Assembly (NCBI GenBank): GCA_027596075.1
Contig: JADGJC010000286.1
Span: 1 to 53,300 of the forward strand
Direction: 5' to 3'
Source of the DNA: Rhizophlyctis rosea
Lineage: Eukaryota > Chytridiomycota > Chytridiomycetes > Rhizophlyctidales > Rhizophlyctidaceae
Length of the DNA: 53,300 bases
This document shows, in pieces, positions 22,094 through 32,622 of this stretch; the first letter of the stretch is position 1, and the number at the start of each line of letters is the position of its first letter. Position numbers and translations under genes: made by a program. The notes under the pieces are model-generated. The model ran no database searches and was not told the origin of the DNA. It was given only the letters and a program-made list of their open reading frames with translations.

Positions 22094-22985
22094 TCACAAC
22101 TCCTTCTCCTTTGGCTTCGATCCATCAGGTAGTTTGCCAACGTCCTCCCGTACATGATGTGCATGCGGCGCGGGCCATAAAGTCTCAAACACCTTCTCTA
22201 CGACTGTCTCGACTGGTTTGTCAAGGATAACGGGAAGGAGAGGCACGACGGCCAGACCCATTGAGGTGGGTGCCCATTTTACGAGGGCTGTTTTTGGACG
22301 GCTTTTGATAAAGTGTTGGATGTTAGTCGACCTTCGACCGGATGACAGAAGTGGCTTTAGACAAAACCAAGGGTCCCATACTTTTTCAATAGTTTGGCGG
22401 TTCCATCGACGACACTGTGGATGATGAATGCTGGTAGCGCTAGTGACGCCAACAGTTGGAACGTTCCACGTTCCAGTACGGTACGAGTTACCAGGGTGTT
22501 GTTGTCCCCACGTTTGACGGCTTTGTAACCTTCGAAAGCTACATCGGCTCCTACATCTGGGTCGATCATCAGCGTCATTGCACAATGGAGCCAGTGGCTC
22601 CTCATAAATTCAGTGAGCATCTAACGGCACTTACAAGCAAAAGAAATGAAATAACCGGTATTTACAATCCATGGTGATACAATGGGTCGGAAGGCTTCAC
22701 CAACATCTGACGTGTAAGCTAGGTAACGGCTGCCTGCTGTGGCAAGATTTCTGGCAAACACTTGATGAGATCCATCCAGTTGGGTGAATGAGATTCTTTG
22801 GATGATATGCTGCTGGCAACTCACCTCAAACGAGCGGTGTAACCGAGGAAACGCAGGGGAGTTTCGGTGGTGTCAACTGTCTGCGGGTCGTCCTTCAGAA
22901 CAGCTGTGGCCGGCTTATCGATGGGCCATAGTTCGTCGGCTTCCTTTGCTATTATACTTGTCGTGCTTTCAGAACTGGGAGCCAT
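22094..22985 (-). CDS. MTFP1: Mitochondrial fission process protein 1 (MTP18 family)
   Basis: Four exons on the minus strand give about 218 aa. Exon 1 from ATG 22985 encodes MAPSSESTTSIIAKEADELW and ends in TPLRFLGYTARL. Exon 2 carries the hallmark RYLAYTSDVGEAFRPIV. Exon 3 carries GADVAFEGYKAV and LERGTFQLLASLALPAFIIH. Exon 4 carries TALVKWAPTSMGLAVVPLLP and ends with a hydrophilic tail KPKEKEL. The hydrophobic segments fit the inner-membrane helices of MTFP1, which promotes mitochondrial fission. Introns are in phase: one interrupts a Tyr codon, another joins LLKN. It is divergent from the prefoldin gene. Confidence 0.88.
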
Positions 22986-23512
22986 TGTTGCGTGCTTCCT
23001 ACGAGGTTCGGATTTCGAATGAGGTGTGAGATATTTGTTCGTATTTTTCGATTGAGAGTGGTGGTCAGCAAGCAGGGGACGCCAAAGAGAATATATAGTA
23101 GCGGAGTAAGCTCAAGATTAGTAAACAGCGTAGTGTGATATGGATATACGTGGTGACCCCTCCCAACTCTCCCACCCCTACCTCGGAATATTTTCTGGTG
23201 AGTGCGCAACTGTGCGATGAGTGAGGAAGGCGGAGCGTGGAAGGACATGATTGGGGCCAAAGATTGGGCCAGTTGAAAGAGGAGCATGACATCAGCTGCC
23301 GCTTAAAATCCTTTCACGTGTTACGTCTAACTAATCGCTGAGTCATGATGATCCGACAGTGCCCCACCTTGCTCTCCTTGTGTCTCCTTGTGCACCAAAG
23401 TCACGAACCGACAAACGATCTACCGTCTAGTCTAACCACTAATTTCTGACTTTTCTGGACGAATCCCACCACAACTGAGCCCCTCTTCACAAAACACTGA
23501 GTTCATAACGCA
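22986..23512. promoter_or_regulatory. Divergent promoter region, MTFP1 / prefoldin 3
   Basis: About 530 bp separate the start codons of two genes transcribed away from each other, so both promoters must lie here. No convincing TATA box was seen, which would suit housekeeping expression. The prefoldin side is pyrimidine-rich. Confidence 0.5.
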
Positions 23513-24356
23513 ATGGCAGCAGTCGAATCAAACCCTCGTGGGATCCCAAAAGCTCCCTTTGTGGTATGCATATGATGCCGTTTAGCATGTACGAGGCCGG
23601 TTTGCAAAGGTCTAAGCTTTCTCACGCCTGCAGCACAACGTCGAGGAGTACACGGGACAAACCGAGACAGAATCTACCTTGAGGAAATTCCAAGAAATGA
23701 TTGCGTAAGCTCTTCACCGACATTTCTGCTTCTATGAGATTTTGGACTCACTGCTCTTTCCTTTCGGGTTAGCAAATACAAGTACATGGAAAACCACCTC
23801 CTGCAACGCAAGAAGTCTCTTGAGACAAAAATCCCAGAAATCAAAAAGACTCTTGATATGGTAGATTTCCTCATCTCCAAAGAGGTATGCGCTAGAGACC
23901 GTTCTGTGCTTTTTTGAGTATGCCGGTTCTAAAGCAGCCCATTGCGCGTCAAACAGGGATCGGACGAACCAATAGAAACCCAGTACGAACTCAGTGATAC
24001 CCTGTGGGCTTCTGCGCGCATAAAATCAACAGACACCGTGAACCTCTGGCTAGGAGTGCGTATCTGTTTTTGTTTCTTACATCCACGACCGGCTCTCCTT
24101 TTGACCACTTGCAATTTTGCAGGCAAATGTCATGCTCCAATACACAACATCTGAAGCCAAAGAACTCCTCACCTCCAAACTCTCATCCGCAAAAGTCTCA
24201 CTCTCGCAAGTCGACGAGGACCTCGAGTTCCTTAGGGAGCAGATCACCACGATGGAAGTCAACATTGCTAGGGTCTACAACCATGATGTGAAGTTGAGGA
24301 GGGCTTTGAAGGCGGCACAGGCAGGGAAGGGTGAGAAGGATGGAGAGGAGGATTGA
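23513..24356 (+). CDS. PFD3/VBP1: Prefoldin subunit 3
   Basis: Five exons (23513-23563, 23634-23704, 23773-23884, 23957-24055, 24123-24356) join to 188 aa, the usual size. The two coiled-coil helices are visible: KYKYMENHLLQRKKSLETKI with IPEIKKTLDMVDFLI, and the C-terminal SQVDEDLEFLREQITTMEVN followed by ARVYNHDVK. Between them is the conserved beta-hairpin sequence VNLWLGANVMLQY. Prefoldin is a hexameric cytosolic chaperone that delivers nascent actin and tubulin to CCT, so this subunit also supports flagellar tubulin supply. It ends in a Lys/Glu-rich tail. Confidence 0.95.
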
Positions 24357-25295
24357 TGTGTGTTTCGCAAAAGTGAGGATGACCAAATGGCTGGGCGGAG
24401 GGAATGTTGCGAAATTCGGGGTTAGGAGGTATGTATATCCTGTGAAACCTTCATTGTACATAGACTGTTTCAAGTCCAGCGTAAGCATTCAAATTTACTG
24501 GAGCCTTGGGACGCGTTTTGGGTATGCAAACAGTTCGCCTTTGCATGGGAATCGACCTCAGTCACATAAAATATCCGTACCGATGATGAGGAAGGTCAAT
24601 TTGAGGCCCATGCGCATTTGCCCCACGGTCGTCGCGATCCGCCATGGATCCCAATAATAGCTGTGCTATGGAAATTCATCAGCCCCGCTGACCGTCGAAG
24701 GCTTGCCAAGCTTGCAGCAACATGTCAAGAATGGCACATATCGGAAAGCTTTGGATGCGTCAACTATCCAATGGTATATGCGCATGGTGTAATATGTTCC
24801 AATACGCGTTGGTTTCCTTTTGGCCAGTTGTTAACGCTCTGCGTGTCTGCGGAGCTTTAATGACTTGGGCGAAACTTCCATCCAGTTGGGAATATTCAGG
24901 AATCAAGCTATGCAGTAGTGGCTACCACTACGGAATAGTGTACATCTTTCCTTTGTATGCAATGGTGGCTGATGGGCATGACGGCGCAGGAAGGTGTTAG
25001 GTTCCCAATCCCGAGGCCTGTGATGCAAATCACGTCGATCAAAAGTTGATCAACCAATACGAAAGCGGCGGCGACTGGCAAACAAACCGAATCCGCCACA
25101 TTGAAAAACGTTTAAAAAACATCTCCCCCTTCTGCATGATCGCCAGGCGGCACCACTGGTTGGGAGATAATATCCTGTTCTTCCGTACAAATCTCTTGTC
25201 CCGTCCGCCAATTCAATTCTCGCAAACTTTGCAATTACGACTTGACTCCCTATCTCACTCTCAAATCACCCTGTGCGAAAACCCATCAGCCCACC
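24357..25295 (+). other. Spacer with a possible F-box-like relic
   Basis: No complete gene was recognised. At 24618-24860 a plus-strand frame reads WIPIIAVLWKFISPADRRRL followed by AKLAATCQEWH, which resembles an F-box helix pattern (W-P-x-I, D-x3-L, C-x2-W). It is only 80 codons and no extension was found. It may be a gene fragment or chance. The rest holds the 3' flank of prefoldin 3 and the promoter of the Q-rich gene. Confidence 0.25.
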
Positions 25296-25694
25296 ATGGC
25301 ATCCCAAGCCTTGCCATATGCCGAGCACATTGCCCATCTCCAGAGCCTGCAAGCACAATTGGCGGCGCAACATCATGCACAGCAGCTGCAACTTCAAGCA
25401 CTCCAACAACAGCTTCAGGTGCAACAGCAGCATGCCCAACAACAACAACAACAACAACCCATCGTACCTACTCCTCCTCAAAATCCGGAAATCATACGGC
25501 TGGAAAGTCAACTTGCGGAGGCTAATACTCGAAAGCAGGTCATTATGGATGAACTCACTAGCATGCGTAGGGAAGTAGAAAGCTGGCGTACGGCGTTTCC
25601 GCACTTTGTTGCGCAGTTGGATATGGCTGTTAGACAGCGTGACGTGTATCGTCAGCAGAACGAGGAGTTGTGGAAAAGACTTGCTGAAGATTAG
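25296..25694 (+). CDS. Small glutamine-rich coiled-coil protein
   Basis: A single-exon 132-aa frame from an ATG in good context (CCACCATGGC). Residues about 10-55 are Gln/His/Leu-rich (HLQSLQAQLAAQHHAQQLQ and a run of seven Gln). After a short proline-containing break (PIVPTPPQNPE) a heptad-like helix follows (IIRLESQLAEANTRKQVIMD, then LTSMRREVESWRTAF) and the chain ends in WKRLAED. The pattern suggests a dimerising coiled coil plus a polyQ transcription-type segment. No family was recognised. Acidic/basic alternation and the clean start argue for a real gene. Confidence 0.6.
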   Translation: MASQALPYAEHIAHLQSLQAQLAAQHHAQQLQLQALQQQLQVQQQHAQQQQQQQPIVPTPPQNPEIIRLESQLAEANTRKQVIMDELTSMRREVESWRTAFPHFVAQLDMAVRQRDVYRQQNEELWKRLAED

Positions 25695-27422
25695 GAAAAA
25701 GGCTGTCCGGCTTCGCAAATATTATCTGATAGTGTCCTATCACTTCTGGAATTCAGTCTCCAAGCAAACTTGCTCCTCGTCGAGTCCGGCGAATCTTGTT
25801 CAGACTTCTGTTGAGAGTCCAGACGTTGGGGAAGAGGAAAGCACCCCATGAGATTTCGACACATTCCACATGGTGGCTGCAACAAATGCGATCGAGAAAA
25901 TGATTGCCATCAACATCTTGATATGGAAGTGGTGTGCAGTTTCTTATTAGCGTACAGTCATCACGCTTGGGCATCGCAGGAAAGGTCACAATCCAGATTT
26001 TGGCATGTACGGGTGCATTTGGCAAACAGACTGCCATCAAACGAGGAATTGTACAGTACTAATCATGCAGCCGTACGAGTCAACCTAGCTATGGCGAACC
26101 CATTGAACACCAAATCAGAAAAAAAAAATCGATCCTTCATACAATTGAGCCCAACGTGCGTTTCGAGTGCTTTTGTTCAATCATTCGCATTAATTGCGGC
26201 AGCTGATGACAGCCTCGTAACTTTATTCCACGCAATTTTTGATGCTACAAATGATACTGGGGTACATACATATAAACGCAGTGGTATAGACTGCGAATGA
26301 TAATTGATCATTGGGCTATTAGGAAAGCGCTCCAGAGGTGTGCACTCTCCTTGTGCTCCAACTAGGACCCTGTGGCGCAGTCGACGTGTTTCGGGCAAAA
26401 AATCATACCCATCGTGAATGGCGGTACCGCTCATTCTCGCAGAGGATAGCTGGATTACAGACATGTTGCCCTCGTCGGAACACAACCTGAAGTTTAGGAC
26501 AAGTCTCCAACTCTTTCCAACATCCATGACGGGTTAGGTATAGTCTTCTTCACTTCATCCCTCCATCCGTTCACAAACAGAAATGCATTCCCGTCCTCAC
26601 CTCCATGTTCAATATTATTGATCGACTATATGGTAAACTTATGCAATATCGTGAAGCTCTTTTTTGTGCTGCACATCTGAGTAATAATGGAAATTTACAC
26701 CTCATCTTTCCAAAATTCTGTTTTCAAAACAATCAGACCCTGACCAGACAAATTCACAAAATGCCACTACCAACCCAACTGAAGTGAGAAACCCATAAGA
26801 TGCAGCCCGGGGGAGGAAAAAAGGGTAAATACCTCGCTGCATAATGTATCTGGTGAAACGACATTGAACGGACTTGCAATTCGTTCAACAGTGAGAGCCG
26901 CCACTGATCATTCAAGAGGATCTCATCACATAAACTGACTATGCCGCATTTGTGGACAACAACAAAAAAAGAATCGACCTTCCATCAACCCGCAAACCCC
27001 TTATGCGAGTTCCTTCAACATGATAAGCACATATCGCAATCAATTTCACAGAAATCAAAACCATCCACCAACCAAACTGCAGCATCGCAATGATTTGAAA
27101 TATGGCCAGAGCTGAATCACATCCAACATAGTTAAGGATGGGTATTTTTATCAACAAAAAATGATGCTTGCCGATTCCCGTCAATCCATATCACATTATG
27201 GGTTGCAACCCCAGTATGCAAACCACAGGGCAACTCCGCTGGCAATAAACATGCCAAAACATCTCAAACTAAAACCAAAATGGAGCTTACATCTCATTTA
27301 TTTTTTCGTATACACTCCCATCAACATTTGCAAAGCATAACAGCAACACCTACCCATCCATCCACCCACCCACCCAACCACAACCCCTCCTAAGCCCTAA
27401 CTAAAACCCCCCACCACCCATC
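25695..27422. other. Gene-poor, AT-leaning stretch
   Basis: Short overlapping open frames only. No exon chains, RNA genes or transposon proteins were recognised. The last 60 bases before the YTH gene's stop are extremely C-rich on the plus strand (CCATCCATCCACCCACCCA), which is the G-rich 3' flank of that gene. Confidence 0.4.
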
Positions 27423-30400
27423 CTACAACCCCCACCCCCCAACAAAACCCCCCCAACCCCCAAAAAACCCAACATCCCCAAACACCTCCCCCGCCCCCCA
27501 ACCATCAACCACACCCCGCAAAACCGCCCTCCGCACGTCCTCACACCCACCAAACGAACTCACACCAACGGTTCCGGCTCGGGTATCCAGGGCGTACTGG
27601 TGGAGTTGGAAGAGGGGGAGGGCGATGTGGGTGTATACTTCATCGGAGTCGGGTGGAGAGGGGATGGAGAGAAGTGCGGGGTCGGAACCGCTCGGGGTAA
27701 AAACTGATGGTGGTGGTCGGGAAGGTGTGGGTTGAGGTACCGATTGAACTTCCGGTTCATCAAGTTGGATTGGAGCAGGTTGTGGTTGGACTTCCGGTTC
27801 GAGAGGTTTGCGTGTCAGCGTTTTGGTTTTCATCCTCAACGAGAACGGCGTAAACGTCGCATTGTTCTCCTTCGTTCCAACCTCCGTAGCCTTCGGCTCC
27901 TCAACCTCCATTTGCGACTCCCCAACCGCCCCCATACTGTCACCACTCCGCTCTCTAATCTCCTCCACAATATCAACATCCATCGCCTCACCATCACCAC
28001 CCTCCCCATCCCGCATCATCCCCACCCTATCAGGATGCACCATCCCATTCAAACCCCTACCCAAATCACTCTCCCCACCCCGCATCATCCCCACCCGACC
28101 AGGAGGCACCATCCCCTCCAAATCCCTACTATCCCCCCTCTCATGCCCCACATCCCCCTTGACCGGCGACCACTCCCCCTCCCCCGTCCGCCTCCCGACA
28201 TCCCACCGATCCTCATACCCATCATCCCGGAGCGGCCTATCTTCACGTCCCCACCGACTTTCCCTCTCCCGTCGTTTCGGCGGTGACGTCGACGTCGTCT
28301 CGTGCGGTGGTACATTCACTCGCCTAGGAGACCGCGACCGATCCCGACCACCACCACCCCAAACCCTCTCACGACCCGACGGTGGTGTTCCAGACCGAGA
28401 CCGAGACCTTGAACTTGACCCAAGCTCAATCGGAAATGTCGCCGAACTCCCTCTATACTTCCTTCCCCTCCGATCATCATTTCCGTCACCACCACGCTCC
28501 CTCCTGCCGGGTCGACTTGTTTCACTGCGTCGGTCGGGACGGTAACAGTCTCTACCACCAGAGGGAGGCATCACCTTCTCCTTTTCTTTCCACTTCCCCC
28601 CTTCCCTCCACCCTTCCTCACCACCACCCCTGTAGCCCCACCCAGACATCCCCTTCGTGACCACAGGCGACTGCCCATCCGCCCCTCCACCACCTCTCAC
28701 GCCCCACGCATACATCCCCCCTCCAGCCCTGCTCGCACGGCGCGGAAGCGGGGATTCAGACGAAAATGACGATGAGGAGCGCGAGATGGGGCTCGGATTC
28801 TTGTTGTGGCGATGAGACGGTGAAAGACGGGGAGGAGTTGGACGACGCCTAGTAGGAGAACTACGACCCCATTTTGGACTTTGACTCCGACTCCGCGACG
28901 TGCTCCTACTCGAACTCGAACTCAAACTCCGACTCCTACTGCGTCGACGTCTCCTCCGCTCGCGTCCCCTTTCAGTCCTGAAAAATATCAGAATGAAAAA
29001 AAATAAGTATCCCAAGACCAAAATCCCACCTTTCCATCCTACTCAACTTCCCTTTCCCTGAACAAACTCCAAAAAGAGAAAAGGGATCTCAAAAGAAGAC
29101 CCTATCTCCATCCCACCCGCCCGCACCAACCGAAAACTACTCTCCCCACACAACACCCACCTCGACTGCAACTCCCCCACCTCATCCAACAACCTACACA
29201 AGCGCCCCCCAGCCTCCGGATGGACTTCCTCCGCGTTCTTGCTGCGCCAAACTTGTTCGCCCCCATTGTTGTCGTCCCCGATGTTGTTGGCGCGGGAAAA
29301 GTTCATTTGTGTCCTGGTGATATGGAAAGACATGCAAGAGTTTTTTAGTGATGGAATGAATAAAAGATGCAACGCCTCAAATCTCATCTTGACGTACGTG
29401 TTCGCCCATTCCACCGAGAAAGTTGCATAGCGAACGTTGGCGGAGTTTTTGCCGGGTTGGGCAACTGGTGGAGAGGTCATTTGTGCGTACCCTGAGGAAC
29501 GCAGTAATGGAGGAGCAACTCGTAAATGACTGAAAAAACAGAAAAGCCCTGACACCACTTTAAAGCATGCACCTCTTACCATAAAACCGACTCTTATCCG
29601 TAACCCCAAACATCAAAACCACATTTCCCGAAGCGCTATAGACTTGGCTGAAGTTGTTCATGTAGTAGCTGGGGATGGACCATGTGTTCTGTTTCGAGTC
29701 ATTCTCCTAAGTATTTCATCTCCTTGTGAAGTGAATACCACCTTCGCATCTTACCGTTTGTCGGGATTCATCAATGCGGGACGCGGTTGTCAGAACGAGG
29801 ACGTATCGCGGTGAGGGTCTGAGAGGAAATGTCCCGGCGGGCAATGGTTGGGATGGAGTGGATTGTTGAGTGGCGGTGGTGGTGGTGGTGGTGGTGGGGA
29901 CTGTGAGATGAAGTAGAGTTTAGTTCTCTAAACCTTTCGTGTGGAAGAATTTGGTAAGGGCACTTACTTTCACTTTGCACCACCTCCTCCCCATTCTCAT
30001 CAATCAACCGACACAACCGCTCCCCAGCATCCGGATGCACCTCGCGCCCGTCCGTGCTGAACCGAACGGGTTGGTTGTTGTTGTAGGCGTCCAGGATACT
30101 GCCGGTCCGGTTGAAGGCTAGGGATGCCCTATGTTGCATGAAAAGTTTGTGCTTCATTAGATTCTTGACTCCTTTACTCTTAAAAGAGAATATAGCAATA
30201 ACATCACTGCACATACATTCTGACCCACTCGACAACGAAAGAAAATGCATCGCGTTCGGTGCCGGCTCGGATGGAAACAGGATGCACATCAGAAGTCATG
30301 TTTGCGTATCCTGGAGTAAAGATTGAGAAAAATCACCAACACCCAAACGTTTTCATGGTCAGCCCTCACCGAAAAACCGCTGCTCGCCCTCACAGGTGAA

Positions 30401-31701
30401 GATCAGCACCACCTTGCTGGGGACGTTGTAGGCGTTGCTGAAGCGTTCGCGCAATTGGACGGGGATGGACCATAGGTTCTACGATAGTTGGCAGGCATGG
30501 AATGTTGAAACAGTTGTATTGATGCATTGACAAATAGTAAGGGCTGTTGACGTCACTTCCGCTTACCGTTCTGCGGGATTGATGGATATGCCCCGGGTCG
30601 GAGGCCCGGACGACGAAGTATCGAGAAGGATTGGGCGGCGACGCATGGTTGGAAACTGACGAGGATGGCGATGGGATGGGTTGTCGGGCGGCAGAGCGGT
30701 CTCTGATGGAGTCGCTTGCGGCTGCCAGAAATGTAAATCGGAATGCGTTATGTTGCACCGTGCTGCTCGATGCACTCACCTCCACTATCCACCACAACCT
30801 CCACATCCTCACTCCAGGCTCGACTGAGACTCGCCCTTCTCTTCGCATCCTCTATGAGTTCATCAATTCCACTGCTGCTGCCGGCGTCACTAGCGGTTTG
30901 ACCCGTCTGTCCTCCTCCTTGTCCGCCGGCTGGCAACGGCTGATACACCGTATCGCGGATACGTATCCGAGTCTTTTCAACAACAAACTTCTCAGGTGCA
31001 ATACCGAGAAGGAGGTTCTTGACGGTGTTGTATTCTTTGTCGACGTCTTGGAGCTTGATTTCTTTCAGTCCGATGTTGTATATTCTGTATTGCCCAGTGT
31101 ACGAGAGATCAGATGCGATGGATGAAGAAAAATTTCCTGAGGGGTTGATGTTCGAAACATACCTGTGGAAGAGAGTAGCAAAGTCGTCGATTTTGACCTC
31201 AACGTTGTCGCCCGAGTCGACGCGAATCAGTGCGTATAGGGCTTTGCGTAAGTCTTCTTTCGACTTTGCGTACTGTGTTTCCCGTTGGAGGTTGCGCAGA
31301 TCCTGATGGGGAAGGATCTGATCTATCAGATGATGTATTGACACGACCGGCGTGACAATCTCTCCCCCGGTGCCCCGCTCCATATCTCTAGTATGCCCTC
31401 CCAACTCGTCCCCAGCAACACACTTACCGCGGACGAGGCACTGCCAATAATTATCAGGCGATATCCGGTGAACTTGCCAATCTCATCCTTCACAACAGGA
31501 GCGTCATAACCTTTGTAGGTTTCGGCGGAGAGCGTATATCCATATGTTTCCTGAGAAGGGAGGCGGGTTCACAAGGTTACCAATCCAGCTTGGGAGGGCA
31601 TGATTAACATTGCATAATCGACGTACCGAGAAGATACCAGGTAATGTGGATGCAGGTATGTAGAAGTTATTTTTGAAGAGAGCTGTTAGGTCTTCGTCCA
31701 T
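27423..31701 (-). CDS. Tandem YTH-domain, RS-rich RNA-binding protein
   Basis: About 13 exons on the minus strand, roughly 1,100 aa. Start ATG is 31701 (MDEDLTALFKNNFYIP). The N-terminal ~230 aa (27-41-residue first exons, then helical KEDLRKALYALIRVDSGDNV) is unrecognised. YTH domain 1 lies at about 30.64-29.98 kb: RYFVVRASDPGHIHQS, LWSIP, VVLIFTCEGEQRFFGYANM, SFVVEWV and NQPVRFSTDGREVHPDAGER. YTH domain 2 lies at about 29.84-29.16 kb: RYVLVLTTASRIDESRQT, TWSIP, VVLMFGVTDKSRFYGYAQM, FSVEWAN and EEVHPEAGGRLCRLLDE. The large last exon (to 27423) is Arg/Ser-, Gly- and Pro-rich, like YTHDC1 and splicing factors. YTH domains read N6-methyladenosine or sequence motifs in RNA. The RS tail suggests nuclear splicing or RNA elimination. 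All junctions are in phase, supporting one gene. Confidence 0.82.
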
Positions 31702-32622
31702 GTTGTTGATTGTGGATAATGGCAGTATGATTGATTGTATGTGTTTTTTTGACAAGGGTGTCGCTCAGCATGCCTGAGAACGGCCTGAGTGCCTATGCCT
31801 GTAGATATGTCACACTACTAGAGTCTAAGTAGTCTAGGGTTTTGAGTAATGATGATTATCGGAGATTGGGTACCTATCAAGCCTATCTATTACCTGCGAC
31901 TCGTCGACAGGTTGTCACCAACGGCAGAGCGTGGGAATTGCCGAGAATTGTATTGCGAGCTTTTGACATGTGGGAAAGTGTGGGAAATTGTGTGATTTGG
32001 GTTTAGGAGGGGAAGGGGTATCCACTGCATCCCGTCATTTGACAGGTGGCTTGGGGTGGGTTTCACCTCCTCCCGATTGCCCAATAATCATCAGGGTCCT
32101 ATTGGCTGTGGGCGTGCACGGGACCCTGGTGTCAGTCTGACCCTGCCAGTTACTGATGAGTCAGACTGCATCACCTGTCACTTGCTTCCTGTATTTATTT
32201 TTGGTGGGTGGCACCCATTTTTGGCCAAATGCTGCGCGCGCTAAGCCATCTCATGGTCGACTGCTGTCGACTGGCCAATCCTTGGTTTCACTCTTTCGAT
32301 CTTCCATCAAACAACCCCCTCCCTCAAATAGCAGCCCCACACTCCCTTTCCCACGCTCATACACTATCCTATTCTTAAAATACCGGGGCGGCAAATATAC
32401 AGCTACTATACCACCTTGGTCAACGAGAAACTCGAGCCAAAAGCGAAGACTAAGCCCGTGCGCACTTTCATACGTACGTGAGTGGCCTAGCACCGCCTAG
32501 CACCACCATCGCTTCCTTGCCAGACAAATTAACGGGGGTGATCTTTTCAGACACTTTTGGGTTGAAAGCGTTACTTTGATACTCTTGCACAACTCTCCGA
32601 AACCGCAACCCTCCTTCCCACA
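31702..32622. promoter_or_regulatory. Divergent promoter region, YTH gene / La gene
   Basis: About 0.9 kb lies between the start codons of two RNA-binding protein genes transcribed in opposite directions. No exon or clear core promoter element was recognised. A short direct repeat TGGTCGACTGC/TGTCGACTGGCC sits near 32,255-32,275. Confidence 0.45.

Noticed and set aside
27732..28545. Long plus-strand frames rich in Pro/His/Ser
   Set aside because: Antisense shadows of the Arg/Ser/Gly-rich last exon of the YTH gene.
31350..31430. Frameshift between YTH-gene exons 2 and 3
   Set aside because: An acceptor at 31360 after GAGAG gives a 68-nt intron in phase, so the reading frame is preserved.
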